Part shown: positions 53,666-64,000 of the stretch, one piece after another
How the letters are laid out: every line of letters starts with the position of its first letter
Position numbering within the stretch: position 1 is the first letter of the stretch
Origin: Lunularia cruciata
Taxonomy: Eukaryota > Streptophyta > Marchantiopsida > Lunulariales > Lunulariaceae
Direction of reading: 5' to 3'
Length of the DNA: 64,000 nucleotides
Assembly: GCA_948567375.1 (NCBI GenBank)
Contig: OX419758.1
Span: forward strand, 1,865,001 to 1,929,000
Position numbers and translations under genes: made by a program
The notes under the pieces: model-generated
What the model saw: the letters and a program-made list of their open reading frames with translations, nothing else
Told to the model about the DNA's origin: nothing
Database searches by the model: none

Positions 53666-54200
53666 TGTAACAATATGGAGTTTAGCGACAAAGTTAGTCG
53701 AGCTTACGAAGTAGAGAATAAGACAAAATAGCCTAGAATATTCTAGAAGTATCTAAGAAGCTTCCTGGGAAGCTTCCCAACTAGTTAACTTGCACCCTAA
53801 GCAGATAGCTTCTAACTAGCTTAGCTTGCACGCCAAGTAGGCGGCTTCTTGAGAAGCTTTTTGGTTAACTTGGCTTGCACTCCAAGAAAGCGGCTTAAGG
53901 AAGCTTCTTGAGAAGCTTCAAGGGTCTTGTATGCTACCTATAAATACCAAAGCCAAAGCTCATGCTAGGCTTGGAGTTTTCACTCATTCAAGTGTCCCAA
54001 TGTGAGTTTCCATTCTCCTATTTCTCTCCTCGGTTTTGGTCTTTTACACATTGGGTCTTTGGCCTTAGACATTCCTTCATCCTGAAGTTGGCCTCCTACA
54101 TGAAGTCTATCTTCTATAGGACCAAGTACCTCTATGGCCTCAAGTACTTCTTCCACCTTGAGTTCTTCTCCCTCCTAAAGTACTATTGCTCCTACTTGTA
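53666..54200 (+). repeat. 3' LTR of H
   Basis: TGTAACAATATGG ... CTACTTGTA. It contains repeated GAAGCTTC / CTTCTTGAGAAGC motifs (53755-53925) and a TATAAATA box at about 53939. The end is set by the GGAAT target duplication. Confidence 0.8.
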
Positions 54201-54205
54201 GGAAT

Positions 54206-54889
54206 ATTGCAGGTCCTATCACTCCTAGACTCTCTTCTACTTTATTCTTGGGGCTCAAAGGTCCAAATTTGTCATGATTTCTTCTTGGACTGGGTGTTTC
54301 TACTTCTGCCAAAAGAGCTTGCTTTGCCCTTGGAGGTATTGCAAGTGGGGTGGATTTTACTTCTCTATCCTAGTTCTCTCTTGCTAATGATTGTTTTTTT
54401 GTAATGAATGTTGTCTTGGGTGGTTGTCTAGCCTCCTCTTCTTCCTCTAGATTGTCCACCACTTGAATCTTCTTAGCCCTTTTCTTTGGCTTTATCATTG
54501 GTCAAGTGGGGTTGTTGATCTTTTCTTTTCTCTCATTGGAGATTCTACTACCAATTCCATTTGCTTCTTCTTGAAACCCAAAGTATTGTGGGTTTGTCTA
54601 TGGGACAAACTTCCCTATGTGGGCAAATTCTACATTTGATAATGTATACTTCTTTTGCAACATTTCTTTCTCCTACAACTCCTCAAAATGTCCTTTGAAG
54701 AAGTGATGGTTTGGGTACTTCTCCTTCTTGATTGGGGTTAAAAGATACATCTCCAAGTAAAAGTAAATGACAAAGTGGGATACCAAGGTGACTCCTCCTT
54801 CTTTGTTCATGTCTCTTGTTAGTTTGCTAATGGTGGAGTTAGTTAAGTCCCATAATGGGGAATGTGAGCTACTACGTGAATGTGAGAAG
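54206..54889. other. Unassigned stretch before repeat J
   Basis: TC-rich plus strand, with no domain recognised. A short plus frame (54767-54967, LVKSHNGECELLRECEKQWY) may be an old coding remnant. Confidence 0.35.
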
Positions 54890-55565
54890 CAATGGTACAA
54901 TCCTTGCATGGCTAGCCATTTACTTGGCTTGGAGAATTGCTTTCATGGTTCTTGTAGGCGGCCATAGTTCTACTAAGGGGTTGAGACTTCTCATAGACAC
55001 TTATCTATGAGTCCCTTGGCCTATGTAGTATCTCATTGAGTACTTAGGCAACACATACAAGAGGTAGGTTCCCAATACAACCTCTTGCTTGTCCAAACAG
55101 TGCAATGAGTAGTTAAGGAGCACTAATTCATAACACCAACAACATAACTCAAGGAAAATACACTTATTCATTCATATCATACACGATCTAGGTTAGGACT
55201 TGGTGGCTTTCATTTTAAATCTTGGTTACCTCAACCATAAGACATAGAGTAATGTTACAATCTTGCAGGGAAAGAGGATGACCAATTCCTCAACCCTTCT
55301 TATAGGTACAAGGGTTCACAATTCCTTAAGTCTCTCTTTATCTTGGGGAATCCTCTACTACCAAGTATTCAGATTTGTAAGATTACACCCAAGTGGGAAT
55401 AATCCCCTCTAAATAGCTTGTTCTAACCCTAAAAATAATTTCCTATCTACCCTAAACACTCTACTAATTTTGGCCATTTCCTCCTTCACAACCTACACCA
55501 TAAATGCCAATTGGTTCTCCTTCCTTAGATGCTTCCTTGGATGTGCACAACTTACTATGTTAGCA
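54890..55565. repeat. Dispersed repeat J, copy 2
   Basis: Same orientation as 24375-25110. Shared blocks include TCCTTGCATGGC, TTTACTTGGCTTGG, CCTAAAAATAATTT, AATGCCAATTGG. Class and function unknown. Confidence 0.55.
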
Positions 55566-57036
55566 TATTATTGATCTCTTAATTAATTCATTTTAACTAC
55601 TATACATTCCTATAAATCTTCTTATGCTACATAAATAAGCATTGCCTACACTTGAGCCTTGCCTACCAACATTTCTTTCCCATACTTCTTACCTGCCCAT
55701 AACTTGTAGTCCTATAAAAGACCTTTTTTGCTCCATGACATAGCTCTCTCCTAAGTCCTTGCACTCTGGGCAACACTAAAAGAGGTCACCTCTTTTTCTT
55801 TTTTTTATTACCCTATGGGAAGAACTAAGCCCTCATTCAGTAAAAGGTTCCCATACAATCCCTCTCCTAATAGTCTTTGAAGATGGTATCCCGCACATCA
55901 ATGAACCTTTCTATATATACCAATTCCAAGGTCCTACCCAGTTGGCAACTCCACATACTCACTTTTAATACAATGTACAAGAAGATGACAGGCATACTGT
56001 CTGTCTAAATGTGCTTTCTTCCTTGCCGTCTTGACCCAATTGGTTGCAAAGTTAGGCAAGAGCCTTGCAATACACCATAGCATGAAAAGCTATGAGATCC
56101 TTGGTAGTATACCACTTGTCCCAACAACTCTTCAACATATTCATGGTCTCATGCAGTCCTACAAGGTGGGTTTGCACTGCGGGCCAGCAATGTGGCTTCT
56201 TCCTATACAAGAAATGGTGAATCCTTCTAGAAGAAGGTACCTCCAAATCTAATCTTTTGTTGAGTTCTCTTTTGAGGCCTCAAGGAGGAGCATCTAGAGG
56301 TGCAAGAAATTTTGTTGACTTCATGTTGAAGAGAGCAATGTTGACAGGTGTTGGACCTTGGAAGATAAGGGACATCTAGCATAGCAAGGTGTTGATTGGT
56401 ACCATAAGTCTTGAGTTTTCATGGAAACAAATAGACACATGGTGAATTTAATCATGCCTAAGTACATAAGTAATATCCTCATGCACTATTGAGGGAATTA
56501 TGGGACTCCTTACTTGGATTTTCCAATTTGGGTGATAAGTTATGGAAAGCCCTTTGACTATGGGCTTGCTTGACTCAAGCACACACAAGATAGCTTTGTG
56601 GCAATTAGAATCACTTGAACCAGCTTCTTATCATTGAGATATGTGTTGTGCACCTTGTCTTAACACTTGATTACATGAGCTAAGTGTATTATATGTCAAA
56701 GAGTACTTGAAGGCACAACCACATATGCTTTGTTGGAAGAAAAAGGTTTGAATTGGAATTTAGAGAGTAGTGGGAATCCAAATTTGGCTATTTTATTGAG
56801 AATAAATTATTTATCAATTTGGTCAAGAATAGCATACATAAGAATTATGCAAAAAATGTGTGTGGTTTGGCCAATGTTTGCTTATGTCCACATGTGCACA
56901 AAATTTCATTTATTCAACAAGGGTCAAAGTCACACCTAATGGTCAACTTTACACATATAGATACACTTGCACTTAGAGTTCCTTATCTCATTATGGAATA
57001 TATGGTCCTATTTGATCCCATATCTAAACCCTAGAT
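55566..57036. other. Unassigned stretch, possible old coding remnant on minus
   Basis: The minus strand at 56246-56052 reads RKKPHCWPAVQTHLVGLHET, SCWDKWYTTKDLIAFHAMVY and continues past one stop (CNQLGQDGKEESTFRQTVCL). The look is of a decayed gene, but I do not recognise the family. The rest is non-coding. Confidence 0.35.
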
Positions 57037-57550
57037 TGTCTAGTACCAATTAATACACATCACCTCACTTTGTTCCAGAAGTGGGATCCATCCCCATAGC
57101 TTCTTGTAAGAGCTATTCATGTAGATCCCACAACCATATCCGCAATCATATAACTCCAATAGTCTGCACGTAGCTCTTGCAACAGAATACCACAACTCTT
57201 GTAGGACACATTGTCCCAAACTTTAGGTAGATGTAATTTCTTTCTTTAAAACAATTTCCATGATTTTTGTGTATATGGAAAATCCTTGAGAATATGTTCC
57301 AACAAGATAAGACATGCTCCATTTTCATTTGTATTCATAGAGATATTGGTCCCAAAGTGAATTGCCCTTTTATTCACTCCCATAGTGAAATCCTATGATA
57401 TGAAGATTTGTCCCATACTTACACTTCTACACTCCTATAGAAAATCTGTCTTTTGCTGACTCTTCAATGTTCTCATGATAATTATCACATGTTCATATTA
57501 CTAAAAAGTTTTTAAAATATTTTAGTAATAATCAAATTCCACACATAACA
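57037..57550 (-). repeat. 3' LTR of a Ty1/copia element
   Basis: Minus-strand start TGTTATGTGTGGAATTTG directly after a purine-rich CCAAGTGGTAGAT (57551-57565), end GGTACTAGACA at 57037. 514 bp. The start and the preceding tract match the usual junction of copia elements (CCAAGTGGGAGATTGTT). Confidence 0.75.
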
Positions 57551-57565
57551 ATCTACCACTTGGAG
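57551..57565 (-). other. Polypurine tract of copia remnant
   Basis: Minus strand CTCCAAGTGGTAGAT, adjoining the LTR. Confidence 0.7.
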
Positions 57566-57985
57566 TATGACATTACTTATCACTCTACAAGATAAACAAT
57601 TAACTTTAACATCCAATTTCAACTATGAATTGCTGGAGCTTCTCAATTATGACTACATGGGTAGACATATCTGCAAGATTGCCAATTCTAACAATCTTTA
57701 CCAAATTCAATACTCCACTATCTATCGATTCACAAATAAAATGATATCTCAATTGAATATGTTTTGTTCTTGTATAAAACATAGCATTCATTGCAAGATT
57801 GATAGCACTCTAGCTATCACTATAGAGCATATTATCATCATGTTTCTTGCCTAGTTCTACCATAAAGCTTCTCAACTAGATCATCTCTTTGCTCAAGAAG
57901 AGGCCATGTATTCAACTTCCATGGTAGAAAGAGCAATGCTCTTCTGCAAACAAGACATCCAACTAATGGAGTGGAGGACATTATG
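57566..57985 (-). pseudogene. Ty1/copia RNase H, C-terminal part
   Basis: The minus strand reads ALSTMEVEYMASS near 57920, then a decayed DSQSAINLAMNAMFYTRTKH, IQLRYHFICESIDSGVLNLV, GNLADMSTHVV, the C-terminal RNase H pattern of copia Pol (ALSTTEAEY; KHIxxRYHFIRE; NxADxLTK). One frameshift and several stops. RT and integrase are absent; the element is cut off at the hairpin at 57951-58013. Confidence 0.88.
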
Positions 57986-58013
57986 TCCTACATTCCATTA
58001 GTTAGATGTCTTG
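57951..58013. repeat. Fold-back hairpin, 30 bp arms, 3 base loop
   Basis: Arms 57951-57980 and 57984-58013 are reverse complements at 27 of 30 positions, loop TTA. The left arm is copia RNase H coding sequence (SWMSCLQ region). Confidence 0.92.
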
Positions 58014-60889
58014 AAAGAGTTGGAGAGTTATATAGGAGATTGAAAGAGGTAATAGATAGCTTTGTAGGATATATTTTGGCAGATGATGAGATTAAGTTAC
58101 TCCAATAAACTTTGGAGTAAAGATCATACAAACAAAGGAAAGAAATTGGAAGAAGCAACAATAAAGTTTGCAGATAAATGCAGTAGAAGACCTTAGAGAC
58201 TAAAGGGGGTTGTAAGAGAGAAATTAGATAGGATCTTAGAGGGTATATATGACAAATTTTAGGAGAAAGGAAAAGTTAGCCTTGGGAAGGACTCCAATTC
58301 CTTCAAATTTAGTCAATGCTCTTTGTAAAGGGATGTATTGGCTGGTTTAGACCATTGTATTATTTCAATGTGTTGTTTTAGTGTAGCATCTAGTTCCAAG
58401 TAGCATGGTATTTAAGGCCAAGCACTTGACATGCCATTTGTTCAATTCCTTGGTTAATAAGTGAAAGGGACTTGAGTTATTTGTCACTTTTGTCATCCTT
58501 GTGCAATCACATTCCTTGGTATTTTGTCTACTTGTCAAGTCTTTGCAGTGAGAGTTGCTTTGCTCATGTGTGTTTGATCCTTGGAGGCAAAGGCAATGTG
58601 ATAGCCCAATAACTATCAAATTGAAACAATTTGGTAAGCAACATGTCACTCCTACAAAAATATAGTTTAGAATTGGTCTCATATGAAGAGAAATATCTCT
58701 ATGAAGTCTTTACTATTCTATCTTTAACCTCTTGGATGAAGAAAAGCCCCAAAAGAGGCTAATGACACCATGAAGGCACATCACATGAAATGAGAAATTA
58801 AATAAGTCATAATTAATTGAAATAAAACATATAAATGTTTGACAATAATGACTCAACCCAAAGATTACAATCTATTTTTGCCATACAAATATTTAACCTT
58901 TGGTGCCAAACGTATGTTCTACTTAAAGGCACATATTACCTAAATAGGTCCTTGTATGGAGTGTCAATCTTTATCTACACAATCTTTGGTGGTTCTCAAC
59001 ACTATAAAACTTCTATATTTTATTAAGGCACCAGTTCCAAAAGTGCACTACAAACACCAAAGGTGAAACATACAAGGAATATGGTGCTCCAATTACAAAG
59101 ATATACCAGATTGGATACTATAGAAGATAAAAAAAATTGATTGAAAATTAGAAAAGAGCTTAGAAGCTCTTTCACTTATTTACCTTTCATAACTAAATAC
59201 AATGCACTCCTAGTTAAGAGCTCAAATAATTGAGTGCCTTGGTAACCCTTCTACTTCTCTAATAGTTGAAATGGTCATATGTATTGAAAATCTTATAAAA
59301 TTTACTTCATTTTAATAAATTCTTCCTTGAGATCCTTCAAGATGTAATCTATCCAAGAACCAGACCTCTACATGGGAATGTGCAATTTATGGTGTAGTGC
59401 TCCAAATCATTGGTCCAATGCTCCAAATTATTTTGCATAAGTTGTTGCTCCTTCAATTTAGCACCAATATCAAGAAATGCTCATGAGAATTAGATGTTCA
59501 TAACTCCTAATACATACCTCCAATCAAGGTCATCTTGGACTCAATCAAAAGCTCTTTCAAAGAAAATTTTAAAAAGACAAAGAACACTAGATTAATTAAG
59601 AATCTCAACCTTTTTAATATAAGAATGAAATGGGATTATGGGAGCATAGTATTAAGATATCAAGGTAGAAAAGCAAGTTGGAGATTTATCCAATGATTTA
59701 TTTGTTGTGAGAAAACAAATTATACTATTTCTTGAGGTCTTCTACTCAGTCACTTATTATTGAGAAAAATAGTCATACTCTCTCCTTGAAGGTTCTTACA
59801 CATCAACAAGAAATCTTGCAAGGAGAAGTTGTTTGGAGATATATATGTAGAAAGAGACTTTATATCAGCAAATTCTTGAGGTTATGACTTTTTGATCTCA
59901 TGATCATCTTGGCTATATTAAAAAGCAAGCTAATTAGAAAGAAGATTCTTCATTCTAATTTATAATTCAAGAGTTAGAATTACTACGGACTAGAGCAAAT
60001 GTTTTATTCCTATACATTATGACAAGAGATTAATACAACAAACTAGATTAGATCTATCTCATCATCAATAATATTTTATAATGTTTGGAAAGAATTTCCT
60101 TACCATAATCCTCTATATACTTTAATGATAAATACTATATTGACCCACCTTGATTTTCTTGGAGCAAAATTTTGCTTTTCTTTAATTTAGTAATTCTAGT
60201 ACATAGCATGGCAAAAGCTAGTAAATAAAGTCAAACAAATGACATTACTAGTTAAACGAGCACCTCATAAACTGAAAATCCCTCATATAATGACTACAAT
60301 CTAGTTCCATGCACCAAAAGCATAGGGTTTATATTGTAATAGGGTTTTCTTGATGGACAAGTTTTCTTACAAAGATCAACACTATAACCAACCCAAAGAC
60401 TATGAAGAAATGTTCATTATGAAGATCTTTCATTACAATTCTGTCTCTATGAAGTTATGTTGGCATAAGGTTGCTTTTTTATAAAGATTATTGAAAACAA
60501 AGTCCTATCAATACTAACTTCCATTTTCAATTAAAGCACCACTAAATTCCACACAAATAGAACATTCATGTCTCTTGCATGAACACACTACAAGAGGGAG
60601 TACTCTTGATTGTTTGATACCAAGCAACATATATTTGCGGTGTGATTGTGATCACTCATCAACCACCGTGATGGATGAAAGACAAATTGGTTTTGACAAG
60701 ACTATAAAATTAGGATGTCATGCAATGAGGAGAACATTTTACAATTCTATGCGAGCAAATTTTTGTAGCATTATAGTGATTGTTGACATAACTCATATTT
60801 TCACCATCAAAGTGCAAAGAAAACTTGAGAGACTATGTACAAGGATGTTGGTGATAGAGTAGATTTGCAAATCCAAATAATTCAGTGAT
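58014..60889. other. AT-rich region without recognised genes
   Basis: Only short frames. No LTR end or domain motif identified on either strand. Confidence 0.5.
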
Positions 60890-62815
60890 GGTACTACAAT
60901 TGCTACAAATGGAGAAAAAAGGCCATTGGTAGAATTAGTAAGCAAACCTTGAGAGATTTCCAAATGGTGTTTGTATTGCAAGTTGGATTACCTCAAGAGT
61001 CAAAAGCTAGAATTCCAACTTTAGGATTGGAGACTATTTTACATCTCTCAAGTGCTAGGAGAAGAGTGCTCTCTATTTGGCTAGATCTACATAGAAACTC
61101 CCCATGGTAGTCCAAGCAAAGACTTGAAGGACAAGATTGATTACTCATTTGTGGGTGGGAAGTTGATGAATGGGTACAAAATAGAGGATGTTAAGGACTC
61201 TATTTGATGAGTAAAACCATTATGAAGTTTTTTCAATCAAAAAGAACAGACAATGTGAACTTGATTTAAGCAATCTTCTTTTAGCTCTTGCTCAAACAAC
61301 AACCTATGAGCTAGGCAAGGATGTTTTGAAAATGGGTCATCAAGCTGCTGGACAATGTGGCTGAAGGTACTCCAACAATTGTATCTCCCTTCATCCTACA
61401 TTTCAACATATAGATGAATCTCCTAAATGAGGAGTAGAGGGAGAAATACCCTAGCTTGTTTTACCATCTAGTGTATTTCAACGGGTACCATGACTTGTGC
61501 AAAGAAATTACAAAGTACCATGATGTAGACAAGGAGTATGCTTGCACAAAGAATTTTGTACTTGTCACTAAAACCTATAATACAATAATCCTATGCAAGA
61601 AGGAAATTGAGGCCATGTCCAAGATTTAGGTTTCCAAGAAGCACATACAAGAAGTTTAGATGATAAACATATTGTCTAATGACAATGAAAGCAAAGACTT
61701 CCCAAGAAACAAATGGGAACATGACAAAAGTGTGGAGAGGTCATAAAATCTGCTCCACAAATTAGTAGGAGAGAAATCTTCTTAAAAAATGTGGAAGATA
61801 GAAGTGATAATTCCTTCACTTAGATCTTGTTGCCCAAAATTGATGAGGTAAATGTGGAAGCAATAACAACAAAGCATAATTATTACCTCCTACAATTGAT
61901 ACGACCATAGAAATATTCTTGTTTAAAGGGAAAGAACAAAAGAAGGAAGGTGAGGGTTCCCTTATAGCCAAGCTAAGGCAAAATCTCACAAAAACCTTAG
62001 CTTTTGTCAACTTCATTTCAAGGATGCAAAATGAGAGAGCAAGGTTGTATGGCATGGCAAACAATGACAAGACAAGACAAGGCAAATAAGACATAAAGAA
62101 ACAAACCCTAAATATCACCCAATTTTGGAGTCACTTCCAAGAGATGACCCGATCACCATAAGGGTGGAAAAGTCTCCAAGTGGATGATAATAGGCTGATC
62201 AAATAGTAGAAGAGACCAATGAAAAGGTTTTGGCCAATGAAGTCCAAAGTTAACAAGTATAGTATCCAGGTTTTCAACCAACAAGAGAAGTACAAAGACA
62301 AGCTATGGGTACAAGACAACAAACTAAAAAACCTACGAGCCAAACTCAAGGAGGTCCACACCAAAATGACAATAGTGGAAACAAGATATGAGAACTTGAA
62401 GATGTAGACCAACCTTCATATCTTGGACTTAACTACAAGTTTGAAACATCAATAATAGAAGGAGGTGGAACAATAACAAAAATCTCCTTGGTGAACAAAT
62501 GAGCTTGGAAAACAAATGAATGGGGTTGTCAGTCAAGCATATGACAACCTAATTACTAAACCAACTAGAACCTATTGCAAAAAAGGGCTCTTAGCCTACA
62601 AAGATGAAGGATCTATGGACTCAAATTGATGCACTCAAGAGGAAAGTATATATGAGCAACCAACTCAAAGCAATGTGCTTTGTACAAGTATTTACCCAAA
62701 CTAGCTTTGTACAAGTATTTAAAGTGTACAAGAAGGAGCTTGCAGAGCTAATCCATGTCTGTAAAGGGGTGAGAAATTTTTCACAAGTGCCACCAATTAG
62801 TACCAATGATAAGTG
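60890..62815 (+). pseudogene. Decayed ORF with coiled-coil tail, unknown family
   Basis: Plus-strand readable blocks in order: LRDFQMVFVLQVGLPQESKA, KIDYSFVGGKLMNGYKIEDV (61125-61190), LLDNVAEGTPTIVSPFILHF (61340), EKYPSLFYHLVYFNGYHDLC (61430-61500), ACTKNFVLVTKTYNTIILCK, and a Lys/Glu/Leu-rich coiled coil at 62219-62407 (YKDKLWVQDNKLKNLRAKLK). The end (62604-62816) contains an 18 bp exact repeat, 62677-62694 and 62704-62721, giving CFVQVF / SFVQVF. Stops and shifts throughout. The layout (globular half, then coiled coil) resembles the family A LTR ORF, but no residue motif is shared. Confidence 0.45.
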
Positions 62816-64000
62816 ACACCACTGACGACTTCATATGAGACAAGCAACGGCTAACTTTGTCAAAATCAACTAAATGTCATCTCATAAGTAAGATAGTTTA
62901 GATTTGGTAATCATAGACCAAGACACTTTATCCTTGTACATACTTTGTAGATAGTAGTTAGGATATAATACAAAGGTCTTGTTTTAGTCTAGTAATCAAC
63001 CAGCTAAAAACATATGACAATAGGTTAAGGTGGCTATTGTTGTGGCTCACCCTTACTCAAGGATTAGGTTTGGGATTAGTAGATAAGATATGATTAGCAT
63101 TGAGTGCCTTCCGATACAACAACTCATTATAATTTTTGGATTTCTATGTGGTTGAGTAGGAAGTGTATAAAAGACTTAGGCCTATGATCAGCATGTCCAT
63201 GAGGTGCATCCTTCTTTTGCAATAAATGAAGTTTATACGACCAAGATTCTTGGGTCGAGATATGTGTATTAGTTTGCACTTTGTAAGAATGATTCCATGC
63301 TTAGTTGAATGGGAGTGAGGAATATTGACGTATGAGTTGAAGCACTTGAATGAGGAGGAATCATTCATGTGGAATTGGAGTGTGCAACTCTAATGGCTCT
63401 ATAGAGGTTGGGAAAAATATAGAAATATATTGTTGAATGTCTAAAGTATTGTCAAGTAGAACTGCTATGTTTGATTGAGCATTGTAGTCATTTCAAACTC
63501 CTATGATGTTATGCCTTCAAGGAAGGATGAAACACTATGTCACAATCATAATAATCAAAGTATGTCACAATCATAATAGTCAAACTAATTGGACTTTGGA
63601 GAAATCTTATTCCCCTTAGGTCGGGCATTCTAAGACCTTATTTGCAAGACACATTAGTATTATCTATCTTGTATGACATGACATGATGTAAATATGGATC
63701 ACAATATCTATAACTTTTCTACTTATACTATTAGGAATTGCTCAATCCACAAAGAAAATATATAATAAAATATATATAAATATCAATTCCAATGCTAAGT
63801 GATCTTCATTATGAATGAGCTATTACTTTCAAGAGCATTTAGGATTCAAAATTACATGTATTACATTTAATACATCTTAAGACAAGTATAAAATAATTTC
63901 TATTCAAAAACTTTGTTTTTTGTTTTTTTTGTTTTTCTAGAATAAATATAATAATAAATCTACTTTAAAAAATTAATATTTTTTTTTTAAACAATCAGTT
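62816..64000. other. AT-rich region with a 25 bp tandem repeat
   Basis: No gene seen. The unit TATGTCACAATCATAATA... at 63536-63560 is repeated with two changes at 63561-63585. The window ends in T- and A-rich tracts. Confidence 0.5.

Larger units (their letters stand above)
48922..54200 (+). mobile_element. Ty3/gypsy chromovirus H, 5'-deleted, interrupted by a solo LTR
   Basis: Starts TGTAACAATATGGAG at 48922 and ends CTACTTGTA at 54200, flanked by GGAAT at 48917-48921 and 54201-54205. The 5' LTR is reduced to 72 bp and fused to RT, so most of the LTR, gag and protease are lost. The 3' LTR is complete (53666-54200, about 535 bp). A family A solo LTR (51209-53101) sits in the integrase. Without it, H is about 3.4 kb. 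Confidence 0.88.

Noticed and set aside
1-64000. tRNA, rRNA or snRNA genes
   Set aside because: No cloverleaf, A/B box pair or rRNA segment was recognised by eye. The only tRNA-related site is the primer binding site at 30999-31010.

Overview
This is plant nuclear DNA from a seed plant with a large, repeat-filled genome. A gymnosperm fits best: gene density is very low, LTR retrotransposons are old and nested, and stop codons are scattered through almost every coding stretch. That taxonomic guess is inference. I recognise only one intact cellular gene, a phi-class glutathione S-transferase (14470-15499, minus strand, two exons, 211 residues). Nearly everything else is retrotransposon debris or AT-rich sequence with no coding signal.

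Layout. 1-13315 is a pile of Ty3/gypsy remnants dominated by one LTR family, called A here (ends TGTGGTACCC and GGGTTGTCACA). It includes element G (3009-8572), a fragment of a second pol copy, and a family A copy cut by a solo LTR of family B. 13316-14469 is degenerate flank. 14470-16000 holds the GST and its promoter. 16000-19200 is dense in short inverted, tandem and dispersed repeats, some of them duplicated from the GST upstream region. 19200-25160 is AT-rich, with no gene seen. 25170-31737 is a complete old chromovirus-type element D (two LTRs, primer binding site, polypurine tract, AATAG target duplication). 32131-45732 is a three-deep nest: C inserted in an LTR of family A, which is inserted in an LTR of family B. 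45733-48921 holds a gag remnant, a solo D LTR, a large palindrome and an A-related LTR. 48922-54200 is a 5'-deleted chromovirus H cut by a solo family A LTR. 54206-57036 contains a second copy of an unclassified repeat J. 57037-57985 is the 3' end of a Ty1/copia element followed by a hairpin. 58014-64000 is AT-rich and holds a decayed coiled-coil ORF at about 60890-62815.

Most unusual observation: the family A LTR itself carries a long ORF (about 750 codons when nested insertions are removed). It starts about 34 bp downstream of a conserved TATA box. Its N-terminal part looks globular, with recurring FLAWNWNLSF and FVPFAA motifs, and its C-terminal part is a coiled coil. Because the ORF lies between the LTR ends, every LTR carries it, including solo LTRs. 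I cannot match it to Gag, Pol or any named domain. Other points are a PHD-type zinc finger behind the integrase of C, two near-perfect fold-back palindromes, a twin hairpin, and a short hairpin-bearing interspersed repeat beside the GST.
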